Origin: Plantactinospora sp040120695
GTDB taxonomy: Bacteria; Actinomycetota; Actinomycetes; Mycobacteriales; Micromonosporaceae
NCBI RefSeq assembly: GCF_040120695.1
Contig: NZ_JBEEAC010000006.1
Coordinates: 62,001 to 126,000, forward strand
Direction: 5' to 3'
Length of the DNA stretch: 64,000 nucleotides
Below the pieces are notes generated by a model, which was not told where the DNA came from, searched no databases, and saw nothing but the letters and a program-made list of their open reading frames with translations. How positions within the stretch are numbered: the stretch's first letter is position 1; every line of letters begins with the position of its first letter. The position numbers and the translations under genes are program-made. Below, piece by piece: positions 16,504-24,592 of this stretch.

Positions 16504-17355
16504 TCAGTTCGCCGTCCAACCCCCGTCGAGGGGAATCGAGGCGCCGGTGAGGGAGGAGGCGGCGGGGGAGCAGAGGTAGGCGACGAGTTCTGCCACCTCC
16601 TCCGGCTCGATCAGCCGTTTGATCGCCGCCCGGGCCAGCATGATCCGTTCGACCACCTCGCTCTCGGCGATGCCGTGCGCGGTGGCCTGCGCGGCGATCT
16701 GTCCCTCGACCAGGGGCGTGCGGACGTAGGCCGGGTTGACGCAGTTGGCGGTCACCCCGCGTGTCGCCCCCTCCAGGGCGACGACCTTCGACAGCCCTTC
16801 CAGGGCGTGCTTGGCGGAGACGTACGCCGCCTTGAACGCCGAGGCGCGCAGCCCGTGCACCGAGGAGATGTTGACGATCCGGCCCCAGCCGGCGGCGTAC
16901 ATGTGCGGCAGCGCCCGCCGGACGATCAGGAAGGGCGCGGTGACCATCACCCGGTGCAGGTGGTCGAAGCGTTCCGGCGGGAACTCGTCGAGCGGCGCCA
17001 CGTGTTGCAGCCCGGCGTTGTTGACCACGATGTCGAGCCCCGGGTCGATCCGGTCGACGGCACCGGGATCGGCGAGGTCCAGCCCGAGCGCCCGGCCGCC
17101 GACCTCGGCGGCGACCGTCTCGGCCCGGCCGGCGTCCCGGTCCACCACGATCACCTTCGCGCCGGCCGCCGCCAGCCGGACGGCGCAGGCCCGGCCGATG
17201 CCGCCGGCACCGCCGGTCACCAGGGCGGTCTTGCCGGACAGGTCGAGCCGGACGACCCGCGGGTGGCGGGCACCGGTCGGGCCGTCGGCCGGCGCCGCAG
17301 CCTCCTGCTGCCGCCCTCGCGCGGCCTGGTCGTCCCGACCCGGTTCTACCGTCAT
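16504..17355 (-). CDS. 3-hydroxybutyrate dehydrogenase-like SDR
   Basis: The 283-residue classical SDR has TGGAGGIGRACAVRL (NAD-binding), NNAG, the catalytic Ser (NISSVHGLRAS) and YVSAKHA (YxxxK). The stretch SVHGLRASAFKAAYVSAKHALEG and the NPAYVRTPLVEGQI segment are those I associate with 3-hydroxybutyrate dehydrogenases, which oxidise 3-hydroxybutyrate to acetoacetate. About 40 N-terminal residues before the core are charged and Ala/Gln-rich. The ATG at 17355 was preferred because longer starts run into the shared control region. It is the first gene of a two-gene operon with the PucR-type regulator. Confidence 0.82.
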   Translation of the reverse strand: MTVEPGRDDQAARGRQQEAAAPADGPTGARHPRVVRLDLSGKTALVTGGAGGIGRACAVRLAAAGAKVIVVDRDAGRAETVAAEVGGRALGLDLADPGAVDRIDPGLDIVVNNAGLQHVAPLDEFPPERFDHLHRVMVTAPFLIVRRALPHMYAAGWGRIVNISSVHGLRASAFKAAYVSAKHALEGLSKVVALEGATRGVTANCVNPAYVRTPLVEGQIAAQATAHGIAESEVVERIMLARAAIKRLIEPEEVAELVAYLCSPAASSLTGASIPLDGGWTAN

Positions 17356-17401
17356 GGCCGAGAAAGTTACGAGGCAACCGGTCGGCGGCACATGGGCGCC
17401 G

Positions 17402-17431
17402 GCCACATACTCCGGCACCGGCCTATGTGGC
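17402..17431. promoter_or_regulatory. candidate operator of the SDR/PucR operon
   Basis: GCCACATA (17402-17409) and TATGTGGC (17424-17431) form a perfect 8-bp inverted repeat with 14 nt between, 47 nt upstream of the SDR start in the divergent gap with ruvC. Confidence 0.5.
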
Positions 17432-17488
17432 GACCGCCGGCGGGCGACCGAGCCCGGCCGGCGATGATCGGGTACGGGCGTGTCGGCG

Positions 17489-17517
17489 TTTCCGGCTCCG
17501 CAGCAGGCCAGTAGGGT
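17489..17517 (+). promoter_or_regulatory. possible ruvC promoter
   Basis: TTTCCG and TAGGGT are spaced by 17 nt, with the -10 element about 40 nt before the ruvC GTG. It is a weak consensus match. Confidence 0.25.
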
Positions 17518-17558
17518 GTCGAACACACGTACGTGCTGCGGCACGGGGAGGGGGCGGC

Positions 17559-18167
17559 GTGCGGGTGCTGGGCGTCGACCCGGGGTTGACCCGGTGCGGG
17601 GTCGGCGTGGTCGAGGGCGTACCCGGCCGGCCGTGCGCCCTGGTGGCGTACTACGTCGTCTACACCGACCCGGCCGACGAGCTGCCGCTGCGCCTGCTGC
17701 ACCTGGACACCGAGCTGACCCGGCTGGTCGCCGAGCACCAGCCGCACACCGTGGCGGTGGAACGGGTCTTCAGCCAGCACAACGTGCGGACGGTGATGGG
17801 GACCGCGCAGGCCAGTGCGGTGGCGGTGCTGGCCGGGGCCCGGGCCGGGCTGCCGGTGCAGACGTACACCCCGAGCGAGGTCAAGGCGGCGGTCACCGGT
17901 TCCGGCCAGGCGGACAAGGCGCAGATGATGGCGATGGTGACCCGGCTGCTGCGGCTGGCCGAGCCGCCCCGGCCGGCCGACGCCGCCGACGCGCTGGCGC
18001 TGGCGATCTGCCACATCTGGCGCGGTGGCACCCGGGCCCGCCTCGCGGCGGCGGCCAGCGCGGCCCGGCAGCGTACGGCGCCGGCGGCGGCCCGGGACGC
18101 CGCCCGTCCGGGTACGTCCCGCCGGGGGGCCCGGCCGGGCCCGAAGCGACAGGGAGGAACGGGATGA
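17559..18167 (+). CDS. ruvC: crossover junction endodeoxyribonuclease RuvC
   Basis: Homodimeric resolvase that cuts Holliday junctions delivered by RuvAB. The first residues MRVLGVDPGLTRCGVGVV contain the first catalytic Asp; VAVERVF provides the Glu, and DAADALALAICH the C-terminal Asp pair. The protein has 202 residues, with an Arg/Ala-rich tail of about 40 residues beyond the conserved fold. The GTG at 17559 is preceded by GGGGAGGGG. It overlaps ruvA by 4 nt. Confidence 0.97.
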   Translation: MRVLGVDPGLTRCGVGVVEGVPGRPCALVAYYVVYTDPADELPLRLLHLDTELTRLVAEHQPHTVAVERVFSQHNVRTVMGTAQASAVAVLAGARAGLPVQTYTPSEVKAAVTGSGQADKAQMMAMVTRLLRLAEPPRPADAADALALAICHIWRGGTRARLAAAASAARQRTAPAAARDAARPGTSRRGARPGPKRQGGTG

Positions 18168-18766
18168 TCGCGAGTGTCCGGGGTGTGGTCGCCGGGCTGT
18201 CCCCGGACGGCGCGGTGATCGAGGTCGGCGGGGTGGGCCTGGCGGTGCAGTGCGCGCCCGGCACCCTGGCCGGGCTGCGGGTCGGCTCGCCCGCCCGGCT
18301 CGCCACCAGCCTGGTGGTCCGGGAGGACTCGCTGACCCTCTACGGCTTCGCCGACGACGACGAGAAGCAACTCTTCGAACTGCTCCAGACCGCCAGCGGG
18401 GTCGGACCCCGGCTCGCCCAGGCGGTCCTCGCGGTGCACGCCCCCGACGTGGTGCGCAAGGCGATCGCGAACGCCGACACCGGCACCCTGACCCGGGTGC
18501 CGGGGATCGGCAAGAAGGGGGCGGAGCGGCTGGTGCTGGAGTTGCGCGACCGGATCGGTCCGATCCCGGTCGGCCCGGACGGCGCGGCCGGGGTCACCGC
18601 CGGCGCCTGGCCGGAGCAGGTGCGGCAGGCGCTGGTCGGGCTCGGCTGGACGGCGTCCCAGGCGGAGCAGGCGGTGGCGGCGGTGGCGGAGACGGTCGAC
18701 GGTGAGGTGCCGCCGGTGCCGGTGCTGTTGAAGCAGGCCATCCGACTGCTGGGTCGGACCCGGTGA
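18164..18766 (+). CDS. ruvA: Holliday junction branch migration protein RuvA
   Basis: Binds four-way junctions as a tetramer and loads the RuvB motor. The 200-residue protein has the OB-fold N-terminus (MIASVRGVVAGLSPDGAVIE), two helix-hairpin-helix units (LLQTASGVGPRLAQAVL and LTRVPGIGKKGAERLVLEL), and the C-terminal RuvB-binding domain (VRQALVGLGWTASQAEQAV). Start and stop overlap ruvC and ruvB (ATGA and GTGA), so the three are translated from one message. Confidence 0.97.
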   Translation: MIASVRGVVAGLSPDGAVIEVGGVGLAVQCAPGTLAGLRVGSPARLATSLVVREDSLTLYGFADDDEKQLFELLQTASGVGPRLAQAVLAVHAPDVVRKAIANADTGTLTRVPGIGKKGAERLVLELRDRIGPIPVGPDGAAGVTAGAWPEQVRQALVGLGWTASQAEQAVAAVAETVDGEVPPVPVLLKQAIRLLGRTR

Positions 18767-20739
18767 CCGACTCCGAGGGGCTGGTCTCGGCGTACGCGAG
18801 CGACACGGAGCGGGACGCCGAGGTCACCGTACGCCCGAAGCGGCTCGCCGACTTCATCGCCCAGCACCGGGTGCGCGACCAGCTCGACCTGCTGCTGCGC
18901 GGCGCCATGGGCCGCGGCGCCCCGCCGGACCACATCCTGCTCTCCGGGCCGCCGGGCCTGGGTAAGCCGGTCTCGGTGGAGGCTCTGGTGCTGCTCGCCG
19001 ACGGCACCCGACGCCGGCTGGGCGAGATCGTGCCGGGGGACCGCGTCGTCACCCGCACCGGGCGGCCGGCGCTGGTCGAGGCCGTGCACGAGCAGGGCGA
19101 ACTCGACTGTGTGCGGATCCGGACGGCGAGCGGCCGGCAGGTGGTGGCGGCGCCGGACCACCCGTTCTGGACCACCGAGGGGTGGACGAAGGCGGGCGAC
19201 CTGACCGACCGGGACGTGTTGGCGAACGTGTTGCGTCCCGAGCTGACGGCCGGCGCCGCCGAGTCGACCGACGAGTTCCGGTCGGCCGGCCGCCTGCTCG
19301 GCGTCGGGGGCCCGGCGCACCGGCTCCCGCCCTTCGTCTTCCGGGGTGACGAGCGGCAGGTCGGCGCCTTCCTCGGGGCGTACTTCGCGGTCGCCGGGTC
19401 GGTGGGCCGGCGCGATCCGGGCGTGCTGGTCGGGTTCCACAGCGCCTCGTCCGGCCTGCTCCGGGACGTGCAGCACCTGCTGCTGCGGCTCGGCGTCCAG
19501 TCCCGGATCGAGGCCGGTCGAGACGGCCAGGGGCGGCCGCCCGCGCCGTGGCGGTTGAGCGTGACCGGACGGGACGACGTCGCCCGGTTCGTCGAACGGG
19601 CCGGCGTGCTGGACGAGCGCGGTCGGCGGCTGGCGCAGTGGGCGCCGTCCGGATCCCCCGGCTCGCCCAGGTCCCCCGGTTTGCCGGGGTCTCTCGATTC
19701 GCCCGGCTCGCCCGGCCCGGCGACGCCGGGCGCCCTGCCGCGCCGGGACCGGTTCGCGCGGGGTCTCGCCGCTGACCGGGTGGTCGCGGTCGAGCCCGCC
19801 GGCCTGCATCCGTGCCGGTGTTTGACCGTCGCCGACGACCACACCTTCACGGTCAACGACCTGGTCGTGCACAACACCACCCTGGCGAACATCGTCGCCG
19901 CCGAGCTGGGCGCGGGGATCCGGGTCACCAGCGGTCCGGCGATCGAGCGCTCCGGTGACCTCGCCGCGATCCTGACCAGCCTGGCCGAGGGCGACGTGCT
20001 CTTCATCGACGAGATCCACCGGATCGCCAAGCCGGCCGAGGAGCTGCTCTACAGCGCGATGGAGGACTTCCGGGTCGACGTGGTGGTGGGCAAGGGGCCG
20101 GGCGCCACCGCGATCCCGCTGGACGTCGAGCCGTTCACCCTGGTCGGCGCGACGACCCGGTCGGGATTGTTGACCGGCCCGATGCGGGACCGGTTCGGCT
20201 TCGTCGCGCACCTCGACTTCTACTCCCCGGACGAGTTGGACGTGCTGATCCAGCGTTCGGCGCGGATCCTCGGGGTGCCGATCACCGAGGGCGGGTCGGC
20301 GGAGATCGCCGGCCGGTCCCGGGGGACGCCCCGGATCGCCAACCGGCTGCTGCGCCGGGTACGCGACTTCGCCGAGGTACGGGCGGACGGGACCGTGAAC
20401 CGGGAGACCGCGCGGGCGGCGCTGCGCGTGTACGACGTGGACGAGCTGGGGCTGGACCGGCTCGACCGGGCGGTGTTGACGGCCCTGGTCGACTCCTTCC
20501 GGGGCGGCCCGGTGGGGCTGTCGACCCTGGCGGTGGCGGTGGGGGAGCAGCCGGACACCGTCGAGGAGGTCTGCGAGCCCTTCCTGGTCCGGGCCGGGCT
20601 GTTGGCCCGTACTCCGCGGGGGCGGGTGGCCACCGAGGCCGCTTGGCGACACCTGGGACGGACTCCGCCAAATGGTACATTTGGTTCGAGCGGGTCTCCG
20701 GGGCCCGATCTCTTCTCCGCGGGTTCCCAGGAGGTGTGA
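18763..20739 (+). CDS. ruvB: RuvB branch-migration helicase interrupted by an in-frame intein
   Basis: AAA+ motor that drives branch migration with RuvA. The open frame gives 658 residues, against about 350 for the family. Residues 69-371 are foreign: the Walker A motif reads GPPGLGK at 62-68 and continues as TTLANIVAAELG at 372. Removing 303 residues restores GPPGLGKTTLA and a 355-residue RuvB. The mature part has the RuvB N-terminal segment (RPKRLADFIAQHRVRDQL), Walker B (LFIDEIHR), sensor 1 (LVGATTRSG), and a C-terminal winged helix (TALVDSFRGGPVGLSTLA). The final 25 residues are Gly/Ser-rich. Because the split falls in the ATP-binding loop, unspliced protein should be inactive. The GTG overlaps the ruvA stop. 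Confidence 0.96.
   Translation: MTDSEGLVSAYASDTERDAEVTVRPKRLADFIAQHRVRDQLDLLLRGAMGRGAPPDHILLSGPPGLGKPVSVEALVLLADGTRRRLGEIVPGDRVVTRTGRPALVEAVHEQGELDCVRIRTASGRQVVAAPDHPFWTTEGWTKAGDLTDRDVLANVLRPELTAGAAESTDEFRSAGRLLGVGGPAHRLPPFVFRGDERQVGAFLGAYFAVAGSVGRRDPGVLVGFHSASSGLLRDVQHLLLRLGVQSRIEAGRDGQGRPPAPWRLSVTGRDDVARFVERAGVLDERGRRLAQWAPSGSPGSPRSPGLPGSLDSPGSPGPATPGALPRRDRFARGLAADRVVAVEPAGLHPCRCLTVADDHTFTVNDLVVHNTTLANIVAAELGAGIRVTSGPAIERSGDLAAILTSLAEGDVLFIDEIHRIAKPAEELLYSAMEDFRVDVVVGKGPGATAIPLDVEPFTLVGATTRSGLLTGPMRDRFGFVAHLDFYSPDELDVLIQRSARILGVPITEGGSAEIAGRSRGTPRIANRLLRRVRDFAEVRADGTVNRETARAALRVYDVDELGLDRLDRAVLTALVDSFRGGPVGLSTLAVAVGEQPDTVEEVCEPFLVRAGLLARTPRGRVATEAAWRHLGRTPPNGTFGSSGSPGPDLFSAGSQEV
18967..19875 (+). 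other. intein in the RuvB Walker A loop (residues 69-371)
   Basis: Block A is present (ALVLLADGTRRRLGEIVPGD), and block B has the His at 133 in APDHPFWT. Blocks F and G are PCRCLTVADDHTFTV and NDLVVHN, ending with the canonical His-Asn before extein Thr372. The first intein residue is Pro, not Cys or Ser, so the standard first acyl shift is impossible. Block F instead carries Cys353 where ordinary inteins have Asp, as in class 3 inteins. The centre retains a LAGLIDADG-like piece (FLGAYFAVAGSVG, residues 203-215) in which the acidic catalytic position is Ala. A downstream LLRDVQHLLLRLGVQSRI helix pair is typical of these endonucleases. A GSPG-type low-complexity stretch lies at about residues 294-326. 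Confidence 0.92.
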
Positions 20740-20761
20740 TCCGTTCGTGATCTGTGCCGCA

Positions 20762-20791
20762 TTCGGTGTTCTCAGGTGCAGGGACTAGACT
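20762..20791 (+). promoter_or_regulatory. possible promoter of yajC-secD-secF
   Basis: TTCGGT and TAGACT are separated by 18 nt, about 85 nt before the yajC start and after the ruvB stop. Candidate only. Confidence 0.3.
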
Positions 20792-20875
20792 CGCCGCGGT
20801 TTGTACAGGACGTGAGTTCCTGCCTCCGCTCCGGTGCGCACGTGCCGGGGCGAGGCCGATGGGAAGGTCGTAACA

Positions 20876-21214
20876 GTGCCTTTTATGGCAGCAGAGGGCG
20901 GCGGCGGAGCTGGCAGCTTCATGCCGCTGCTCATGATTGTCCTGCTCTTCGTCGTCATGTACTTCATGATGATCCGGCCGCAGCAGAAGCGGCGCCGCGA
21001 GGCCGAGCAGATGCAGTCCTCGATCGGCACCGGTGACGAGGTGGTCACCATCGGTGGCCTCTATGGCACCGTCACCAGCGTGGACGACGAGACCGTGATG
21101 CTCGAGGTGGCGCCCGGCGTGCAGACGCGGTACGCGCGGCCGGCGATCGCCCGGGTCGTCAAGAAGGTCGAGCGGGTCGAGTCGGTGCCCGAAGAGGTCG
21201 ACGCGAAGGAATGA
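20876..21214 (+). CDS. yajC: preprotein translocase subunit YajC
   Basis: Small membrane partner of SecDF in the Sec export machinery. The 112-residue protein has one hydrophobic helix (SFMPLLMIVLLFVVMYFMMI) followed by the family signature RPQQKRRREAEQMQSSIGTGDEVVTIGGLYGTV. I chose the GTG at 20876, which follows GGGAAGG with 8 nt spacing; an ATG three codons later is possible. It lies upstream of secD and secF, the usual order. Confidence 0.93.
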   Translation: MPFMAAEGGGGAGSFMPLLMIVLLFVVMYFMMIRPQQKRRREAEQMQSSIGTGDEVVTIGGLYGTVTSVDDETVMLEVAPGVQTRYARPAIARVVKKVERVESVPEEVDAKE

Positions 21215-21370
21215 CCGACCCGCCCGACGGGGCAGGTTTGGCATCGACCATAATAGATCAACGGGCCGGTGGGACCCCCGCCGGTGCGGTACGCATCTCG
21301 CCGGACTCCTCCGGCGTCCGACCCGCCGCCCACCACTAGCGGCCGAACCGCGCAGGGAGACAGGAAAGCC

Positions 21371-23281
21371 GTGGCACCACCTCAGGGACAGATGCGACCC
21401 GGGCGGCAGCTGGCCGTGCTCGGGTTGATCTTCACCGTCCTCTATCTTTTGGTGTTCTTCGCCGCCGGGGCCAAGGGCAGCTGGACGGATCGGCTTGAGC
21501 CGAAGCTCGGCCTGGATCTCGTCGGCGGCACCCGGATGACCCTGGAGGCGGCCACCGAGGCCGGTCAGGCGCCCCCGGCTGCCTCCCTGGAGCGGGCCCG
21601 GCAGATCATCCAGGCCCGGGTGGACGGCCGCGGTGTCGCCGAGGCCGAGGTGGTCACCGAGGGCAACCGAAACATCGTGATCTCGGTGCCGGGGCAGAAT
21701 GCCGACCTCGACGATGTCGGCACCCCGGCCGAGCTGCGGTTCCGCAAGGTGCTCAAGATGACCGACGGTGGCGGCCCGGTCAACACCGCACCGTCGCCCG
21801 GCGCGTCGGCCAGCCCGGCCCCGTCCGGCAGCCCGACCCCCGCCGGCAGCGCCAGCCCGTCCGGCAACCCGTCTCCCGCCGCCACCTCGTCGCCGGCCGC
21901 CGGCGGCCAGGGCGGCGGCGCTCCGGCGCCCACGCCCACGCCGAGCGGCAGTGCCTCGCCCGCACCGAGCGGCTCGGCCAGCGCCGCCCCGGCGGACCCG
22001 GACGAGATGACGCTGGAGCAGCAGCGCGCGGCGGTGGAGCAGAAGGTCGGTGCCGAGGCCTGGGCCGCGGCCACCGCGCTCCAGGCGCCGGCGGACTTCA
22101 GTGCGGACCCGGCGCTCGCCGAGAAGCTCAAGCCGTTCGCCGAGCTGACCCCGCAGGAGATCCGGGTCCTGCCGGCCAGCGTCCAGTTCAACGTGCCGAC
22201 CATCACCTGCGAGAAGCTCGACCAGCGGGCGCCCGGCTCGATCAAGGAGCCGAACGAGCAGGTGGTGGCCTGTGAGGCCGGCCAGACCAAGAGCCTGCTG
22301 GACGTCGCCAAGGTGGAGGGGACCGACGTCGACGACGCCGCCGGTGTGCTGGACCAGACGACCAGCCAGTGGGTGGTCAGTCTGGACTTCACCGGCGAGG
22401 GGCAGAGCAAGTGGACCAACCTGACCCGCGAGGCGTACAACAACACCGACGGCCAGTGCGACCAGGCGGCCCTCGGCGACGAGGGCCGGTGCCGGGTCGC
22501 GGTGGTGCTGGACAACAAGATCATCTCCGCGCCGGAGATCCTGGGCGTGCTGACCGGTGACTCCCAGATCAGCGGCAGCTTCACCAGCGCCAGCGCCAAC
22601 GAGCTGGCCAGCCAGCTCCGCTACGGCGCCCTGCCGCTGACCTTCAAGGCGCAGGAGGCGCAGAACATCACCGCCACGCTCGGTACCGAGCACCTGCGGG
22701 CCGGTCTGCTGGCCGCCGGCATCGGCATGCTCCTGGTGGTCATCTACGCATTCTTCTACTACCGGCTGCTCGGCTCGGTGATCTTCCTCAGCCTGGTCCT
22801 CTCCGCCATCCTGGTCTTCGGCGCGCTGGTGGTGCTCGGCCGGCAGATCGGCTTCACCCTGACCCTCGCCGGGATAGCCGGTTTCATCGTCTCGTTGGGT
22901 GTGGCGGCAGACTCCTTCGTCATCTACTTCGAACGACTGAAAGACGAGATCCGGGACGGGCGCAGCCCGCGCAGCGCGGTGCCCCGCGCCTGGGCCCGGG
23001 CCCGCCGGACGATCATCTCGGCGAACGCCATCTCGATCATGGCGGCCGTGGTGCTCTACCTCGTCTCGGTCGGCACCGTGCAGGGCTTCGCCTTCGCGCT
23101 GGGCCTGGCCACCATCCTCGACCTGGTGGTCGTCTTCCTCTTCCGGCATCCGATCATGACGTTGTTCGCGAGCACCCCGGCCTTCCTGTCGCCACGGGTC
23201 AGCGGGCTGGGTCGGGCTCTGCACAACCGGGACGACGACGAGACGCCGACGACCCGCAAGACCCGCGTGAAGGAGGCCTGA
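21371..23281 (+). CDS. secD: protein translocase subunit SecD
   Basis: RND-type membrane protein that uses the proton gradient to help SecYEG release exported proteins. The 636-residue protein has helix 1 at about residues 15-33 and then the periplasmic P1 start (LEPKLGLDLVGGTRMTLE). The conserved C-terminal five-helix bundle follows (GMLLVVIYAFFYYRLLG, GFIVSLGVAADSFVIYFERLKDE, IMAAVVLYLVSVGTVQGFAF). About 80 residues of Pro/Ser/Ala-rich sequence (roughly residues 138-216) are inserted in the periplasmic part. The GTG at 21371 follows GGGAGA; the codons before it show no similarity. secF begins one base after the stop. Confidence 0.96.
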   Translation: MAPPQGQMRPGRQLAVLGLIFTVLYLLVFFAAGAKGSWTDRLEPKLGLDLVGGTRMTLEAATEAGQAPPAASLERARQIIQARVDGRGVAEAEVVTEGNRNIVISVPGQNADLDDVGTPAELRFRKVLKMTDGGGPVNTAPSPGASASPAPSGSPTPAGSASPSGNPSPAATSSPAAGGQGGGAPAPTPTPSGSASPAPSGSASAAPADPDEMTLEQQRAAVEQKVGAEAWAAATALQAPADFSADPALAEKLKPFAELTPQEIRVLPASVQFNVPTITCEKLDQRAPGSIKEPNEQVVACEAGQTKSLLDVAKVEGTDVDDAAGVLDQTTSQWVVSLDFTGEGQSKWTNLTREAYNNTDGQCDQAALGDEGRCRVAVVLDNKIISAPEILGVLTGDSQISGSFTSASANELASQLRYGALPLTFKAQEAQNITATLGTEHLRAGLLAAGIGMLLVVIYAFFYYRLLGSVIFLSLVLSAILVFGALVVLGRQIGFTLTLAGIAGFIVSLGVAADSFVIYFERLKDEIRDGRSPRSAVPRAWARARRTIISANAISIMAAVVLYLVSVGTVQGFAFALGLATILDLVVVFLFRHPIMTLFASTPAFLSPRVSGLGRALHNRDDDETPTTRKTRVKEA

Positions 23282-23282
23282 G

Positions 23283-24509
23283 ATGAGCAGGAGTGGGCTC
23301 GCCAGCCGCTTGTACCGCGGTGAAGCCGGTCTCAGCATCGTCCCCCGCCGCAAGCTGTGGTTCAGCGTCGCCGGTGGATTGGTGCTGCTGGCCGTCCTGA
23401 GCTTCGTGATCCAGGGCTTCCACCTCGGCATCGAGTTCCGGGGCGGCAACGAGTTCCAGGTGCCGGTCTCGGTCGGCACCATGGAGCGGGCCGAGGCGGC
23501 GATCGGCAACGCGCTCGCCGACAAGTCGACGCCGGCGGGGCCGGCCCAGGTGGTCTCCAGCCAGCAGGTCGGCAACGGCGCCAACGCCACCTACCTGTTC
23601 CGGACCTCCCCGCTGGAGCAGCAACAGGCCACCGACGTCCGCACCGCGGTCGCCGCCGACCTGGGCATCGAGGTCGACCAGATCAGCGACAGCCGGGTCA
23701 GCGCCGCCTGGGGTGCCCAGATCACCCAGCGGGCACTGCTCGGTCTGGTGATCTTCGTGGTGCTGGTCACCGGCTACCTGGTGATCCGGTTCGAGTTGCG
23801 GATGGCGATCGCCGCCGTCAGCGGCCTCCTGCTGGACCTGCTGCTCACCGCCGGCATCTACTCGGCGGTCGGCTTCGAGGTGACCCCATCGACCATCGTC
23901 GGCTTCCTCACCATCCTCGGCTTCGCCCTCTACGACAGCGTGGTCGTCTTCGACAAGATCCAGGAGAACACCAGAGGAATCACCGGGGGCAGCAGCCAGA
24001 CGTACGCCGAGGCAGCCAACCTGGCGCTGAACCAGACCCTGATGCGGTCGATCAACACCTCGGTGGTCGCCCTGCTGCCCGTCGGTGGCCTGCTCTTCAT
24101 CGGTGCGGGACTGCTCGGCGCCGGCACGCTGAAGGACCTCGGCCTGGTGCTCTTCGTCGGTATGGGCGCCGCGTTCTTCTCGTCGATCTTCCTCTCCACG
24201 CCGCTGCTGGTGACGCTGAAGGAGCGGGAGCCGCGGATCCGGCAGCACACCCAGCGGGTGCTGGCCCGGCGGGCCGGTGGTGGCCGGGACGCCTCAGCCC
24301 CCCGCCGCCCCGCCCGGCAACCCGGCCAGGCCCGGCAGCAGGCCGCCGAGGCGCCGGCCGCCGAGCCCGCGACCGAGGAGGCTCCGGCCGAGGCGACCGC
24401 GCTGGCCGGAACCGCGCCGAAGGTCGGCTCCCGTCCGACGGGCAAGCGGTCCGGTGGCGCCCGCGGCGGCCGCTCCGGTGGCAACCGCCCCGGCGGCAAG
24501 CGGCGCTGA
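23283..24509 (+). CDS. secF: protein translocase subunit SecF
   Basis: Partner of SecD in the Sec accessory complex. The 408-residue protein has helix 1 at about residues 25-45, GIEFRGGNEFQ (the SecF/SecD GGxxF signature), and the membrane bundle with LTAGIYSAVGFEVTPSTIVGFLTILGFALYDSVVVFDKI. The last 100 residues are a cytoplasmic Ala/Pro/Arg/Gly-rich basic tail (RSGGNRPGGKRR) absent from short SecF proteins. The ATG is one base past secD. Confidence 0.96.
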   Translation: MSRSGLASRLYRGEAGLSIVPRRKLWFSVAGGLVLLAVLSFVIQGFHLGIEFRGGNEFQVPVSVGTMERAEAAIGNALADKSTPAGPAQVVSSQQVGNGANATYLFRTSPLEQQQATDVRTAVAADLGIEVDQISDSRVSAAWGAQITQRALLGLVIFVVLVTGYLVIRFELRMAIAAVSGLLLDLLLTAGIYSAVGFEVTPSTIVGFLTILGFALYDSVVVFDKIQENTRGITGGSSQTYAEAANLALNQTLMRSINTSVVALLPVGGLLFIGAGLLGAGTLKDLGLVLFVGMGAAFFSSIFLSTPLLVTLKEREPRIRQHTQRVLARRAGGGRDASAPRRPARQPGQARQQAAEAPAAEPATEEAPAEATALAGTAPKVGSRPTGKRSGGARGGRSGGNRPGGKRR

Positions 24510-24526
24510 GCCGGACGAACGGATCG

Positions 24527-24574
24527 AAAGGCGCCCGACGCGCCGCCGCAGAGGCGGGCGGGTCGGGCGCCTTT
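24527..24574 (+). terminator. terminator between secF and apt
   Basis: Perfect 13-bp arms AAAGGCGCCCGAC (24527-24539) and GTCGGGCGCCTTT (24562-24574) surround a 22-nt middle that can form a small inner stem. Only three T residues follow the stem. It ends 19 nt before the apt start. Confidence 0.8.
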
Positions 24575-24592
24575 GCCCGGAGAGGACGCAGT

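Noticed and set aside
18763..20739. RuvB fused to an unrelated domain instead of an intein
   Set aside because: The insert splits the P-loop exactly and carries recognisable blocks A, B, F and G with a terminal His-Asn before Thr, which a plain fusion would not.
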